From assembly GCF_004362715.1 (NCBI RefSeq), contig NZ_SNYC01000005.1, positions 187,781 to 251,780 on the forward strand: a stretch of DNA of 64,000 bases, in the 5' to 3' direction. A program made the translations under genes and the position numbers. The stretch comes from Pedobacter metabolipauper (GTDB lineage Bacteria > Bacteroidota > Bacteroidia > Sphingobacteriales > Sphingobacteriaceae). Within the stretch, counting starts at the first letter, position 1. Each line of letters starts with the position of its first letter. The notes under the pieces were generated by a model that ran no database searches, was not told the DNA's origin, and saw nothing but the letters and a program-made list of their open reading frames with translations. Shown piece after piece: positions 1 through 8,752 of the stretch.

Positions 1-1029
1 TTCACCGGCAGCTTTCCCGGTCTTAACTACGGCCTGCTCCTTATCATCTTCAAAATCGGGAACCATGATCTTTCTGCGTTCCAGCTGAAAATACGATTCC
101 TTTTCGTCCGCATAGATCTTCATAGGCTTTTCAGCAGCGGCACCACCGAGGATCTTATTCAAAAGGTCATTCCGCTTTACAAGCGCATCTGCATTTAAAC
201 CAATCACATCTTTCTCATTCATATTCAAAAGTCTGGCCGCAACGGTATTCATGAACAGGATTTCATTTTTCTCATTTAAACCAATAATGGCATCCTGCAT
301 CTGCTCAATGATCGCTTCAATCCGGAGCTTTTCAGATTGAACTTTGGCCAGGTTACTATTTTCCCATTTATTTAGCTCAGCAGTCATGGCATTAAAAGAG
401 ACCGCCAACTCAGAGAACTCGTCATTTCCACTAAATTCCAAACGCTGCTTATAATTTTTGCGGCTAATGGCTTTGATCGCTTCAGAAAACTCACGCAATG
501 GATTGGCAACAAAGCCCGGAAAGCTAACGATAAATGAAAATAGAATAAGAAAACACATAGAGGCCGTAAAGATCAGGTACATCACTGCACGATCAATCTC
601 AAGATGCGCCGCATCGTTCTTCCTGACTATGGCGTTCATGTTAAGCGATTCAATTGTATTCAGCTGAATCCTGATATTTTTTAACGCAGCAAGTTTAGCA
701 GCCATGGACGTAACCGGACTGATCATTACCCGATAGGAAGAATCCAGGTCCTTAACCGCTTCTGCTTCTCCCTTTTCAGTGATGTTATTTTGCTCCAGAC
801 TGAGCTGATGCGAAAATTGACGGACCGCAACTGCAGATAATGGCAGATTATGCGCATCGGTAATGGAACGCATTTTACCGGTAAATCCCAGCGTCTCATA
901 ATTATCCTTTAAAATATCTTTAGAACTCAAAGAAATATCGTTCATATAGGATAAACAAATTGCACCGAAAAAGATCACAACCACAAATAAGAACCCGAAC
1001 CCGAGGCGTAACTTGGTTTTAATTTTCAT
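1..1029 (-). CDS. Sensor histidine kinase, HAMP/PAS type (5' part only; cut by window edge)
   Basis: Reading from the ATG at 1029 the minus strand stays open to the window edge, giving 343 codons and no stop. The N-terminus has a membrane segment at about residues 8-27. An extracytoplasmic helical sensor region follows, with a second membrane segment near residues 165-185. A HAMP-like linker comes next (NPLREFSEAIKAISRKNYKQ), then a PAS domain (EAIIEQMQDAIIGLNEKNEI) at about 245-320. The dimerisation and ATPase domains would lie off the window, so kinase activity is inferred from architecture. The start lies 3 bases after the stop of the NtrC-type regulator, so the two are almost certainly co-transcribed as a two-component pair. 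Partial because of the window, not because of damage. Confidence 0.85.
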   Translation of the reverse strand, partial: MKIKTKLRLGFGFLFVVVIFFGAICLSYMNDISLSSKDILKDNYETLGFTGKMRSITDAHNLPLSAVAVRQFSHQLSLEQNNITEKGEAEAVKDLDSSYRVMISPVTSMAAKLAALKNIRIQLNTIESLNMNAIVRKNDAAHLEIDRAVMYLIFTASMCFLILFSFIVSFPGFVANPLREFSEAIKAISRKNYKQRLEFSGNDEFSELAVSFNAMTAELNKWENSNLAKVQSEKLRIEAIIEQMQDAIIGLNEKNEILFMNTVAARLLNMNEKDVIGLNADALVKRNDLLNKILGGAAAEKPMKIYADEKESYFQLERRKIMVPDFEDDKEQAVVKTGKAAGE

Positions 1030-1032
1030 TAC

Positions 1033-2364
1033 CTAGCTGATCTTATATTCTTCCATTTTCCGGTATAAGGTAGTCAGACCAATTTCAAGCAGCCTAGCCG
1101 TTTCCGTTTTATTGCCGCGGGTATGTTTAAGTACCTTGTTGATGTGCTGCCGCTCCATGGCTTCCATACTTAAAGAATCAGATTCCTGGGTATCCGTATG
1201 AAATTCATAAGGAAGCAGGTTTGCAGTAACCAGGTTACCATCAGCCAGGATCACCACCCGTTCCATTACATTTTTAAGCTCACGAATATTACCTTTCCAG
1301 CTGTGTTTAAGCAGCAATTCAGAAAAGCCATCATCCATAACAAATTCAGGCTTGTTTACTTTAGCCGCAAACTCCTTTAAATAATACTTAGCGATCGTTA
1401 GAATATCAGTCTTTCGCTGCGATAAGGGAGGAAGTTCTATAGAAAATACGGAGAGCCTGTAGTACAGGTCCAGCCTGAACTTACCGGTTTCAGCTTCTTT
1501 TTTGAGATCCCTGTTTGTGGCCGCAATGATCCGCACATTCACCTTACTGGTCTGCGTATCCCCCACCTTTATAAAAGTTTGATTTTCCAAAACCCTTAAC
1601 AATTTAGATTGAAGATCAAGGTCCATCTCGCCAATTTCATCCAGAAATATCGTTCCATCGTTCGCTTCTTCCAGTAAGCCTTTTTTATCTTTCACAGCAC
1701 CGGTAAAGGCACCTTCTTTATGGCCAAATAACTCACTCTCTAAAAGTTCATGATTAAACCCACTGCAATTAACAGCAACAAAGGGTTTTAATTTACGCGG
1801 ACTTTCATAATGAATAGACTGCGCAAAAACTTCTTTACCTGTACCAGTCTCGCCCAGCAGCAGCACAGTAGTATCTGTAACCGAAACCTTTTGGGCCAGG
1901 TCCACCGCATCCCTTAATGCCTTCGATTGTCCAAGTATGGCACTGAAGCTGTATTTCTTAACCACCTTATTTTCGAGTTCATTTACACGGAACTGTAATT
2001 TAGCCTTATCCATGGCCTTGTAAACCAATGGAATGATCTTATCGTTGTCATCCCCCTTGGTAATGTAATCAAAAGCACCATTCCGCATGGCCATCACGCC
2101 GTCCTGGATGGTACCAAAAGCCGTTAAATTAATAACTTCAGCATAAGGCTTTATTTTCTTGATTTCCTTAACGAGCTCAACGCCATTGATATCCGGAAGC
2201 TTTACATCGCTGATCACTACGTAAATATCCTGTGCAGCAAGCAGTTTTAAACCTTCTTTTCCGGTATGGGCCTGAAAAACTTTAAAACCTTCTAATTCAA
2301 TGATCCGGGCCAGCAGGCTGCAGATTTTCTTCTCATCGTCAATAATTAGAACGGTGTATTGCAT
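1033..2364 (-). CDS. Sigma-54-dependent response regulator, NtrC/AtoC family
   Basis: A full-length 443-residue NtrC-type activator. The receiver domain (1-120) has acidic residues DDE at 9-11, the phospho-acceptor Asp53 in VVISDVKLPD, Thr81 and Lys103. The AAA+ domain (about 140-370) shows Walker A GETGTGKE at 171-178, the sigma-54-contacting GAFTGA loop at 218-223 and Walker B TIFLDEIGE near 238-246. The last 40 residues form a Fis-type helix-turn-helix (TARLLEIGLTTLYRKMEEY). It should activate sigma-54 promoters when phosphorylated by the kinase encoded 3 bases downstream. Start ATG 2364 begins directly with the receiver strand. Targets cannot be read from this window. Confidence 0.95.
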   Translation of the reverse strand: MQYTVLIIDDEKKICSLLARIIELEGFKVFQAHTGKEGLKLLAAQDIYVVISDVKLPDINGVELVKEIKKIKPYAEVINLTAFGTIQDGVMAMRNGAFDYITKGDDNDKIIPLVYKAMDKAKLQFRVNELENKVVKKYSFSAILGQSKALRDAVDLAQKVSVTDTTVLLLGETGTGKEVFAQSIHYESPRKLKPFVAVNCSGFNHELLESELFGHKEGAFTGAVKDKKGLLEEANDGTIFLDEIGEMDLDLQSKLLRVLENQTFIKVGDTQTSKVNVRIIAATNRDLKKEAETGKFRLDLYYRLSVFSIELPPLSQRKTDILTIAKYYLKEFAAKVNKPEFVMDDGFSELLLKHSWKGNIRELKNVMERVVILADGNLVTANLLPYEFHTDTQESDSLSMEAMERQHINKVLKHTRGNKTETARLLEIGLTTLYRKMEEYKIS

Positions 2365-2736
2365 GGTCTTATAATTTTAACAATATTAATCATTATTCAA
2401 GACAAGTAAAGCCCTTAGTTAGATCTGGGCTGATCTGATCTTTAATCATCTCATTGATGGCATACCAGTCAATTAAAATATCAGTCCAGGCAAACATTCA
2501 ACTTTTTAATTTTTACACAACAACACTTACAAATAAAATGCCCTTTATGGAACAGCTTATAAAAACCATCCTCAATCCTCAAAAAACACGCTTTAAAGCC
2601 ATTATGGAAATATTTACCCATAAGTAAACCCTTTCATAATGGCAGGATTTTTTTCATTCTGACCACATTCAAGCCATAAAAAAACACCAATTAAAAATAT
2701 TTTAAAATAAAGTATACTAATTTACTAGACTTTATT
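2365..2736. other. Intergenic region upstream of the two-component operon
   Basis: This 372-base gap holds no convincing long gene. On the plus strand a 29-codon ORF (2538-2627, starting MPFMEQLIKT) runs into an inverted repeat at 2598-2643 (GCCATTATG pairing with CATAATGGC). A run of T at 2648-2654 follows, giving the look of a Rho-independent terminator. No plus-strand gene precedes it, so a short transcript or small peptide is possible but unproven. No sigma-54 -24/-12 element was recognised here. Confidence 0.35.
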
Positions 2737-2744
2737 TATATTTG
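2737..2744 (+). promoter_or_regulatory. Promoter -7 element of tRNA-Cys
   Basis: TATATTTG matches the Bacteroidota -7 consensus TAnnTTTG. It ends 6 bases before the first base of the tRNA, the expected spacing for initiation at or near the mature 5' end. A clear -33 TTTG was not identified. Confidence 0.6.
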
Positions 2745-2750
2745 TCGTAT

Positions 2751-2821
2751 GGTCATGTGGCCGAGTGGTTAGGTAAGGGTCTGCAAAACCTTTGACGGCG
2801 GTTCGAATCCGCCCTTGACGT
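2751..2821 (+). tRNA. tRNA-Cys (anticodon GCA)
   Basis: Cloverleaf by eye: D stem GCC/GGT, anticodon stem AGGGT/ACCTT around loop CTGCAAA (anticodon GCA), 4-base variable loop, and T stem GGCGG/CCGCC around TTCGAAT. The discriminator at 2821 is T, the base cysteinyl-tRNA synthetase prefers (established knowledge). CCA is not encoded. The acceptor stem (2751-2757 with 2814-2820) has two mismatches, G1 with G72 and T6 with T67, which is unusual for a functional tRNA. The well-placed promoter argues that it is expressed. A degenerate or accessory copy remains possible. Confidence 0.85.
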
Positions 2822-2885
2822 CTCAGTACAATTTCTATATGGACTGAATTTTTTAGATGTTTGGTTAGATCTAAGTTTTGTTTGA

Positions 2886-2911
2886 AAAGCCAGGTTGGAT
2901 GACCTGGCTTT
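2886..2911. terminator. Bidirectional Rho-independent terminator
   Basis: AAAGCCAGGT (2886-2895) and ACCTGGCTTT (2902-2911) form a perfect 10-bp stem with a 6-base loop. The flanking sequence is T-rich in both directions. It lies between the tRNA (plus) and the convergent VOC gene ending at 2922, and probably serves both. Confidence 0.75.
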
Positions 2912-2921
2912 AATTTTACAG

Positions 2922-3308
2922 CTACTTTTCGTAAAATTCTATAGGCAGCAGATCAGGATCTGCAATAAAAGTAAAACGCTTACCCGTAAACTCATCCACA
3001 CGGATCGGTTCAGAGGCTACTTCCTTAGCAGTTAACATCTCCACTACGGCATCAAGATCGTTTACTTCAAACGCAAGGTGTCTTAAACCCGCAGCCTCCG
3101 GTCTTGAAGGGCGCTTACCAGGAGCTGGAAACGAAAAAAGTTCAATTATATATTCCCTATTTAATGCCAGGTCCAGTTTATAAGAGTACCTTTCTTCACG
3201 GTATACTTCTCTGATGATGGTCAGACCCAGTACATCGGTATAAAACAGTTTCGACACTTCGTAGTCGGTACAGATGATCGCAATGTGATGGACTTTATTG
3301 AATAGCAT
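2922..3308 (-). CDS. VOC family protein, YaeR/GloA2-like
   Basis: A single-domain 128-residue vicinal-oxygen-chelate (glyoxalase/bleomycin-resistance fold) protein. It begins FNKVHHIAIICTDYEVSKLF and continues with FYTDVLGL. The second half has the typical GLRHLAFEVNDLDAVVEML and IADPDLLPIEFYEK strands. Metal-ligand candidates are His8 (or His7), Glu in IIELFSF, His in LRHLAFEV and Glu near the C-terminus (IEFYE). This is the pattern of YaeR-like proteins, whose substrate is not established. The gene follows the YCF48-like gene by 3 bases and probably shares its transcript. Confidence 0.85.
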   Translation of the reverse strand: MLFNKVHHIAIICTDYEVSKLFYTDVLGLTIIREVYREERYSYKLDLALNREYIIELFSFPAPGKRPSRPEAAGLRHLAFEVNDLDAVVEMLTAKEVASEPIRVDEFTGKRFTFIADPDLLPIEFYEK

Positions 3309-3311
3309 GTG

Positions 3312-4337
3312 TTATTTTTTTGGAACTGAAGTCGCCTTATAGATCTGCCCCTTATTACCGGCAATGAGAATCAGGTTTCCGGACCTGGATTTTTGAATGA
3401 CATTGAAATTCAATTTAGAAATATTATACCAGCTGATGCCGCCATCTGCAGACAGGTCTGTACCGGATGATCCTGTTGCCAGCAGAACCTGCGGACTAAC
3501 ATAGATAATTCCTGAACGGTATCCATCCACGGGTTTTAACGGCTTCTGCCAGGTCTTCCCGCCATTATTGGTCAGCAGTATATTATTCGGGTTGTCATTA
3601 TCCTTTAAGTAATTACCCCCGGTTACCACCCCTTTTTTCTTGTCTAAAAACTCCATTGAAAAGGGCCCGGTACTGCTTTCACCCTGTAAAATGGGACATT
3701 TATAGACTTCCCAGGTATTTCCATAATTGGATGAAGTGTAAATGTTAGAAACAGAGCCGCCGGTAGCAATCCATACCTTGCCCTTACCCAATGTTTTAAT
3801 GGTCGTTCCGCTTGCAGCAAAACCAGCTTCACCGGGAGCCATATTTGATTTTAGGTTCCTGGAAATGTTCTGCCAGCTTAACCCGCCATCAGTGGTTTTT
3901 AACAGCTGCATTTTATTTTGGATCGGGTCTCCAAAGATCATCCCGTTCTGAGCATCCCAAAAGCCCATACCATCAAGGAAAATTGCAGAATCTGTATTCT
4001 TATACGTTTGCTTCCACGTTTTACCCCCATCGGTGGTCAGTAAAATGTAGGCCGGCGAACCTGCATTAACAATGACCGCTTTATTCATATCAAAGGCTTC
4101 AATATCCCTAAAGTCCAGCTTTTCATAACCGGCAGGCTTAATCCATTGCCAGGTAATGCCCCCATCCAGTGTTTTACCAACATGTCCGTTACTTCCGCTC
4201 ACCCAGGCAACCTGGTCAGAAACAACAGACATCCCGCGGATACTTGTACCCGTACCGCTGGTTAACTGCGTTAAGTTATAAGTTTGACCAGTACACAAAA
4301 AAGGGAGCAGGAAGAAAAAGCAGATCAGTGACTTCAT
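3312..4337 (-). CDS. Secreted YCF48/BNR-repeat beta-propeller protein
   Basis: 341 residues with a signal peptide (MKSLICFFFLLPFLCTGQT). At least five BNR/Asp-box-like repeats follow, of the form DGGxTW: TLDGGITWQW, TTDGGKTWKQ, TTDGGLSWQN, TNNGGKTWQK and SADGGISWYN. This spacing is typical of YCF48-like or sialidase-type beta-propellers. Such proteins are often annotated as oxidoreductases or photosystem-stability factors in Bacteroidota without experimental basis. No catalytic sialidase residues were identified, so a structural or binding role outside the inner membrane is the safest reading. Its ATG overlaps the stop of the upstream DUF2147 gene by one base, so translation is likely coupled. 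Confidence 0.8.
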   Translation of the reverse strand: MKSLICFFFLLPFLCTGQTYNLTQLTSGTGTSIRGMSVVSDQVAWVSGSNGHVGKTLDGGITWQWIKPAGYEKLDFRDIEAFDMNKAVIVNAGSPAYILLTTDGGKTWKQTYKNTDSAIFLDGMGFWDAQNGMIFGDPIQNKMQLLKTTDGGLSWQNISRNLKSNMAPGEAGFAASGTTIKTLGKGKVWIATGGSVSNIYTSSNYGNTWEVYKCPILQGESSTGPFSMEFLDKKKGVVTGGNYLKDNDNPNNILLTNNGGKTWQKPLKPVDGYRSGIIYVSPQVLLATGSSGTDLSADGGISWYNISKLNFNVIQKSRSGNLILIAGNKGQIYKATSVPKK

Positions 4338-4765
4338 TATTTAACCCTCGTCCAGGTTTCAGATCTGCCAATTAACGAAATTCCAACATAACCTCTCATA
4401 TTTAGCTGTCCGTTAGATTTTATGGTCATGTTACAGCTATAGGTCTTGCCAGACTTTGGATCGTAGATGTTTCCATCCGTCCATTTTCCATCCTCATATA
4501 CAAAATCCTTAAGCATCTCCAATCCAATGATGGGTTTCGATCTTAAACCCGCATCCGGGTTCTTAACATCTGTTTTAACTACACCTTTTTCTTTAGGCTC
4601 CTTTAACCAAACGATCTTACCAAAATATTTATCAGACCTTTTGGTGATGTCAATATGTGCCTCACCCGTAGAGTTCATCCATTTACCAAGTATGGCATCT
4701 TTGTTCTGTGAAAAACCAGAAAAGGACAATGCAAGGAGTAACAGTAATACACTGATGTGTTTCAT
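4337..4765 (-). CDS. Secreted DUF2147 family protein
   Basis: 142 residues: signal peptide (MKHISVLLLLLALSFSGFSQ) followed by a DUF2147 domain. The domain is recognised by ILGKWMNSTGEAHIDITKR near its start, the middle block KPIIGLEMLKDF, DGNIYDPKSGKTYSCNM, and the terminal LRGYVGISLIGRSETW-type block (here MRGYVGISLIGRSETWTRV). The domain is a lipocalin-like small barrel of unknown function, found in many envelope proteins. It is the first gene of a tight three-gene minus-strand unit with the YCF48-like and VOC genes. The role is unknown. Confidence 0.85.
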   Translation of the reverse strand: MKHISVLLLLLALSFSGFSQNKDAILGKWMNSTGEAHIDITKRSDKYFGKIVWLKEPKEKGVVKTDVKNPDAGLRSKPIIGLEMLKDFVYEDGKWTDGNIYDPKSGKTYSCNMTIKSNGQLNMRGYVGISLIGRSETWTRVK

Positions 4766-4863
4766 AGTATGAATTTTAAGTAGTTAACGCTACAAATTGC
4801 AGATTATTCAACAAAAAAGCAATTTATTTATGCATTCTTTTTAATCATTACAATGAACTGTTT

Positions 4864-7218
4864 CTACTGCTTTGTAAAAACATAATGAATCACTTTCCGG
4901 TATAACTCATCCGGAAGAAAGGGTTTTAAAATAAAGTCGTCCATACCTACTTCCTTTACACGCGCAGCGATCTCTTCTGGCAGGTTTGCGGTTAATGCAA
5001 CAATCGGGATGGTAAAGCCTTTTTCCCTCATCTTTTGGGTAGCCTCATAACCATCCATAACAGGCATGTGTAAATCAATCAGTACCAGCTTATGTTTATG
5101 AATATCTAATTTGTTTAACGCCTCCAAACCATTAAAAGCCACATCAATCGTCGCCCCCCATTTCTCCAGGTATTTCTGGGCAACAATTACATTCATCAGG
5201 TTATCTTCAACCAATAAGATATGGATTCCTGTAAGTGGTTTGTCTTCTTCCGGCGACTGGTTAATATTTAAATGTTCATGGAGGTTCAGCGTTTTCTCAA
5301 AGGTTTGTGTAAAATAGAAAACAGAGCCCTTATGTTCTTCACTTTCCAGGCACAAGTCAGAGTCCTGCAATTCGAGGATTCGTTTGGAAATGGCCAAACC
5401 AAGACCAGTTCCGCCAAAACCTCTGGACGTAGAGGAATCTGCCTGGGTAAAGCGTTCAAAGATCACTTTCTGCTTTTCTTCCGAAATACCAATTCCTGTA
5501 TCTTTAACCAGGATCGTCAATATAACTTCAGTATCGGTTTGACTGCGTACTTCAATACCCACTTCCACGTATCCATCCTGTGTAAATTTAATCGCATTGT
5601 GTACCAGGTTACTGATTACCTGGGTTAACCGGGTAGGATCACCCAGCAATTTACTGGTTAAAGCATCATCAACCTTTATATACAGATCAATTCCTTTATC
5701 CTGGGCAGAGGTTTGTAAGCCAGATACGATATTCCTTGCAATAGCAGCCACATCCATTGCAATGCGCTCAAATGTAATCTTCCCTGCTTCAATTTTATTG
5801 TAATCCAGAATATCGTTTACAATAGACAGCAGGTTATTGGCAGAGAACAGCATCACATCGAGCTGCTCTACCTGGTCTTTCCTCGGATTATTCTTCAGCA
5901 GCAAATGGCTCATCCCAATCACCGCATTAAGCGGAGTGCGGATCTCGTGGCTCATGGTACTCAAAAATTCACTCTTGGTAACCAATCCCTGCTCCGCTTC
6001 TATCTTTGCCTTTTTTAAGGTAAAAGAAACCCGGTTAGAAAGTATAAGGGATTGCAGAAAGAAGAAACTGACGTAACAAATAAAACTGAGCAGCTGGAAT
6101 TGAGGAATGATGCCCCAATAATTAAGCAGTGTGATGGCAAAAACAGGCATCAGTGCAAATGAACTCATTAACGTATATATCGCCCCCGGCCTTTCCCTTA
6201 CAAAAGCCACAGAATACACATAAGGTACATACACCAGGCAGAAAAGCATCACCACCAGGAAGGGATTTAACAACTGCGAAAAGTAAAATGGGGTTAATAC
6301 AAGAACCAATAAAGAGAAAATCAGGCAGAGCAGGCATATGGTGTATACGATCTTCTTATTGATGTCTTCAGGATATAAATGCCGGGTATACCAGCCAAAT
6401 AAACCGATTCCTAAAAACAGGCTGATATATTCCAGCCGTGTAGTGATCTGCCAGTTCATGCCCGGAAAGATGCTGTGCAGCACATAGCTGTCAATCCCAA
6501 AGATCCTGTAGCTGTAAACAATAGAATATAACGAAAATAATAAAATTGCTTTATCCCGGTTACCCAGCAAATAGAGGCCTAAAAAAAACATCCCGCCCAT
6601 GAGCAGGCATCCGGTAAGTAAGAGATCAATGGCTTCGGTGCGCTTTCTTTCCAGGGAAATCGTTTCTTTAAGTCCCAGTATAAGCGATTTCTTGATGCCT
6701 CCTTTACTATGTGCAAAATTAGTCACCTGTAAAATGACATCCAATGAATCAATGCCGTTTTCAACATCAATTCCTTTATACTCCCAATAGGGTACAAAAT
6801 TGGCTTTATCGGTACTTACCTTCCCGTTTAATGCAACCAGCTTACCATTGATGAATAGCTTATAAGCACAGTATGCTTCTTTCAGACCAATTCTTAATGG
6901 CTCAGTATGCCTGGGCAATAAGACCTTAACCCGGTAAGTGGCATAACCAAATGCAGGATACTGGTTGGAATCGGTCCATAAAAAAGGAAAATCGACAAGC
7001 TTACCGGCATGGATTGCGGAATCTCCGGGATTGATAAGCTCATTCCAATAAAAAAACCACGCTCCGTTTAGCGGGATACTATTAACGAAAGACTGCCCGC
7101 GAAGATCTATAACCCCATCAACCGCAACAGGGAAGGGAATTTTCCTGGCTGCATGAACAGATGTTAAACAGCAAAAAAAACATATAAATAAACTTAAAGA
7201 ATATTTTTTAATCTTCAT
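4864..7218 (-). CDS. 7TMR-DISM hybrid sensor histidine kinase
   Basis: 784 residues. Signal peptide 1-23, then a 7TMR-DISMED2-type extracytoplasmic beta-sandwich (about 30-180) with the pattern LNGAWFFYWNEL ... FGYATYRVKVLLP ... LFINGKLV. Seven membrane helices follow (about 197-395). The HisKA domain has phospho-acceptor His424 in TMSHEIRTPLNAVIG. The HATPase_c domain (about 525-645) carries NLVHNAIKF, KDTGIGI and FGGTGLGLAISK. The C-terminal receiver domain has acceptor Asp715 in LVLIDLHMPVMDG. The DISMED2 fold suggests it binds a carbohydrate or other small ligand. It is monocistronic, and no output regulator with a DNA-binding domain lies beside it, so phosphotransfer partners are elsewhere. 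Confidence 0.93.
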   Translation of the reverse strand: MKIKKYSLSLFICFFCCLTSVHAARKIPFPVAVDGVIDLRGQSFVNSIPLNGAWFFYWNELINPGDSAIHAGKLVDFPFLWTDSNQYPAFGYATYRVKVLLPRHTEPLRIGLKEAYCAYKLFINGKLVALNGKVSTDKANFVPYWEYKGIDVENGIDSLDVILQVTNFAHSKGGIKKSLILGLKETISLERKRTEAIDLLLTGCLLMGGMFFLGLYLLGNRDKAILLFSLYSIVYSYRIFGIDSYVLHSIFPGMNWQITTRLEYISLFLGIGLFGWYTRHLYPEDINKKIVYTICLLCLIFSLLVLVLTPFYFSQLLNPFLVVMLFCLVYVPYVYSVAFVRERPGAIYTLMSSFALMPVFAITLLNYWGIIPQFQLLSFICYVSFFFLQSLILSNRVSFTLKKAKIEAEQGLVTKSEFLSTMSHEIRTPLNAVIGMSHLLLKNNPRKDQVEQLDVMLFSANNLLSIVNDILDYNKIEAGKITFERIAMDVAAIARNIVSGLQTSAQDKGIDLYIKVDDALTSKLLGDPTRLTQVISNLVHNAIKFTQDGYVEVGIEVRSQTDTEVILTILVKDTGIGISEEKQKVIFERFTQADSSTSRGFGGTGLGLAISKRILELQDSDLCLESEEHKGSVFYFTQTFEKTLNLHEHLNINQSPEEDKPLTGIHILLVEDNLMNVIVAQKYLEKWGATIDVAFNGLEALNKLDIHKHKLVLIDLHMPVMDGYEATQKMREKGFTIPIVALTANLPEEIAARVKEVGMDDFILKPFLPDELYRKVIHYVFTKQ

Positions 7219-7422
7219 CTAAGCCCGAAATTATCAAAAGAAACCAAGTAATTCAACTTTAATGCATTTTAGTTTTTTATGTTGGTATATTCTATATTTT
7301 ATGTGTTGGAATTAAGCAAAGCACAGCCAGTTGTACGATCAAAAAATACTTTAAGTTTATGGCATAAGCTCAATGACCGCTTTTAAATTAAATCAAAATA
7401 ACTGTTTATAGCACGAAACAAA

Positions 7423-7449
7423 AAAGGTGGTCTTTTGTTGACCACCTTT
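7423..7449 (-). terminator. Rho-independent terminator after the phosphatase gene
   Basis: AAAGGTGGTC (7423-7432) pairs perfectly with GACCACCTTT (7440-7449) across a 7-base loop. It sits 22 bases past the end of the minus-strand phosphatase gene, with T-rich sequence on the minus strand beyond it. Confidence 0.75.
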
Positions 7450-7470
7450 GTAATAAATTGAGAGATTATT

Positions 7471-8742
7471 TTATTTCTTAACCTTTCTCAGGTCAGTAAA
7501 TTCAGCGGCTTTATCCTTTGAAGTCTTCTTCAGCTTAAAAGAATCAAAGATCTCACCAGATGCCTTATAAGCGGTATAGGTCAAATGACCATGATCTACC
7601 GAAATGATCTGAAAAAGCTGGGTATCCTCAGCAAAAACATCCATCCATTTAGGGGTCACATCCACTTTGTACATTTTCGGACCAGCAACAGAAACCACAT
7701 ACATGGGCCCGCCTACTTTTCCGGATACGCCTGTCGGAAGATTTTGTCCGCGGCTATACGTATGATCATGGCCCTGCATCAAAATATCTACATGGTACTT
7801 ATCAAACAGCGGCTTAAACAACTCACGGAATTCTTTATTGTCGCGTCCTTTGGCGGTAGAATAAATCGGATGGTGATACGTGATCATCGTCCACTGCTTC
7901 GGGTTATTCTTCAAAACATCTTCCAGCCATACCGCCTGTGCTTTCAATGAAATAGAATCCAGAACGATCATCTGCGAGTTTAGTGAAATGATGCGCACAT
8001 TTGCATAATCCACAAAATAGGTGGATTCTTCCAAACCTGCCGGACCATTTTCAGGAAGCGTATATTGGGCACGCCAGTGCGGATCCAGGGTTAAGACCTT
8101 GTTCTCATCCCTAAAATATTCATGATTTCCAGAGGAAGGGATACTGGGGATCATTCCATTAATAAAACCACCGCCAAAGTGCCATTCTCCCCATTCATTA
8201 TCGTTATTTGACCTGTTGATCAAATCACCGGCATGAACAATAAAACGGGCATCGCCATGCGTTGCAAAAGCACGCCTGATCACCCTGGACCATTTGGACT
8301 TAATGTCATTCTGGGCATCACCAAGGTAAATAAACGAGAAAGGCTTTGTAACCGCAGGAGCAGTTTTAAACTGGAACCATTCGCTCCAGTTGGTGCCATC
8401 ACCTACCCGGTACGTATAGATCTGATCGGGTTGTAAACCAGTAAAGGTTACGCTATGGTAATTCGCCAGCTCATATTCCTTGCCCTTTAATGAAGTCGTA
8501 GCTGCATTGTATTCTTTAGATTCGGGTTTTTCCAGTTTTGGTGAGCTGCCTTCAACAATGATCTGGGCAAAGCTTTTCAGCACGGTACTATCTGTTCTCC
8601 AGGTTACGGATTGCGTAGTGGCAGGATCGGCAGACCAGGTAAGGATAATCCGGTCAGGAAATGCAGTAGCTTTGAAATTTTGTGCTTTACCGATCTGAAC
8701 GATCAGTAAAGCAAGCATACTAAAGATAATTTTCTTAAACAT
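7471..8742 (-). CDS. Secreted purple-acid-phosphatase-like metallophosphoesterase
   Basis: 423 residues: signal peptide (MFKKIIFSMLALLIVQIGKAQ), an N-terminal fibronectin-III-like domain (LTWSADPATTQSVTWRT ... VTFTGLQPDQIYTYRVGDG), then a calcineurin-type phosphoesterase domain. Metal-binding blocks are present in order: GDAQND, HAGDLIN, GNHEYF, TYHHPIYS and MQGHDHTYSRG. This is the family pattern of purple acid phosphatases, which hydrolyse phosphomonoesters outside the cytoplasm. The gene lies 10 bases after the TonB receptor gene, so the two are probably co-transcribed. That suggests processing of a phosphorylated ligand that the receptor imports. Substrate is not predictable. Confidence 0.88.
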   Translation of the reverse strand: MFKKIIFSMLALLIVQIGKAQNFKATAFPDRIILTWSADPATTQSVTWRTDSTVLKSFAQIIVEGSSPKLEKPESKEYNAATTSLKGKEYELANYHSVTFTGLQPDQIYTYRVGDGTNWSEWFQFKTAPAVTKPFSFIYLGDAQNDIKSKWSRVIRRAFATHGDARFIVHAGDLINRSNNDNEWGEWHFGGGFINGMIPSIPSSGNHEYFRDENKVLTLDPHWRAQYTLPENGPAGLEESTYFVDYANVRIISLNSQMIVLDSISLKAQAVWLEDVLKNNPKQWTMITYHHPIYSTAKGRDNKEFRELFKPLFDKYHVDILMQGHDHTYSRGQNLPTGVSGKVGGPMYVVSVAGPKMYKVDVTPKWMDVFAEDTQLFQIISVDHGHLTYTAYKASGEIFDSFKLKKTSKDKAAEFTDLRKVKK

Positions 8743-8752
8743 ATGTTATAGA

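Noticed and set aside
458..667. 69-codon plus-strand ORF inside the partial sensor-kinase gene
   Set aside because: It lies in another frame of a well-supported kinase sequence with HAMP and PAS features, and shows no domain of its own.
5272..5628. 118-codon plus-strand ORF in the hybrid kinase gene
   Set aside because: Antisense to the receiver/ATPase domain region with conserved motifs; no independent support.
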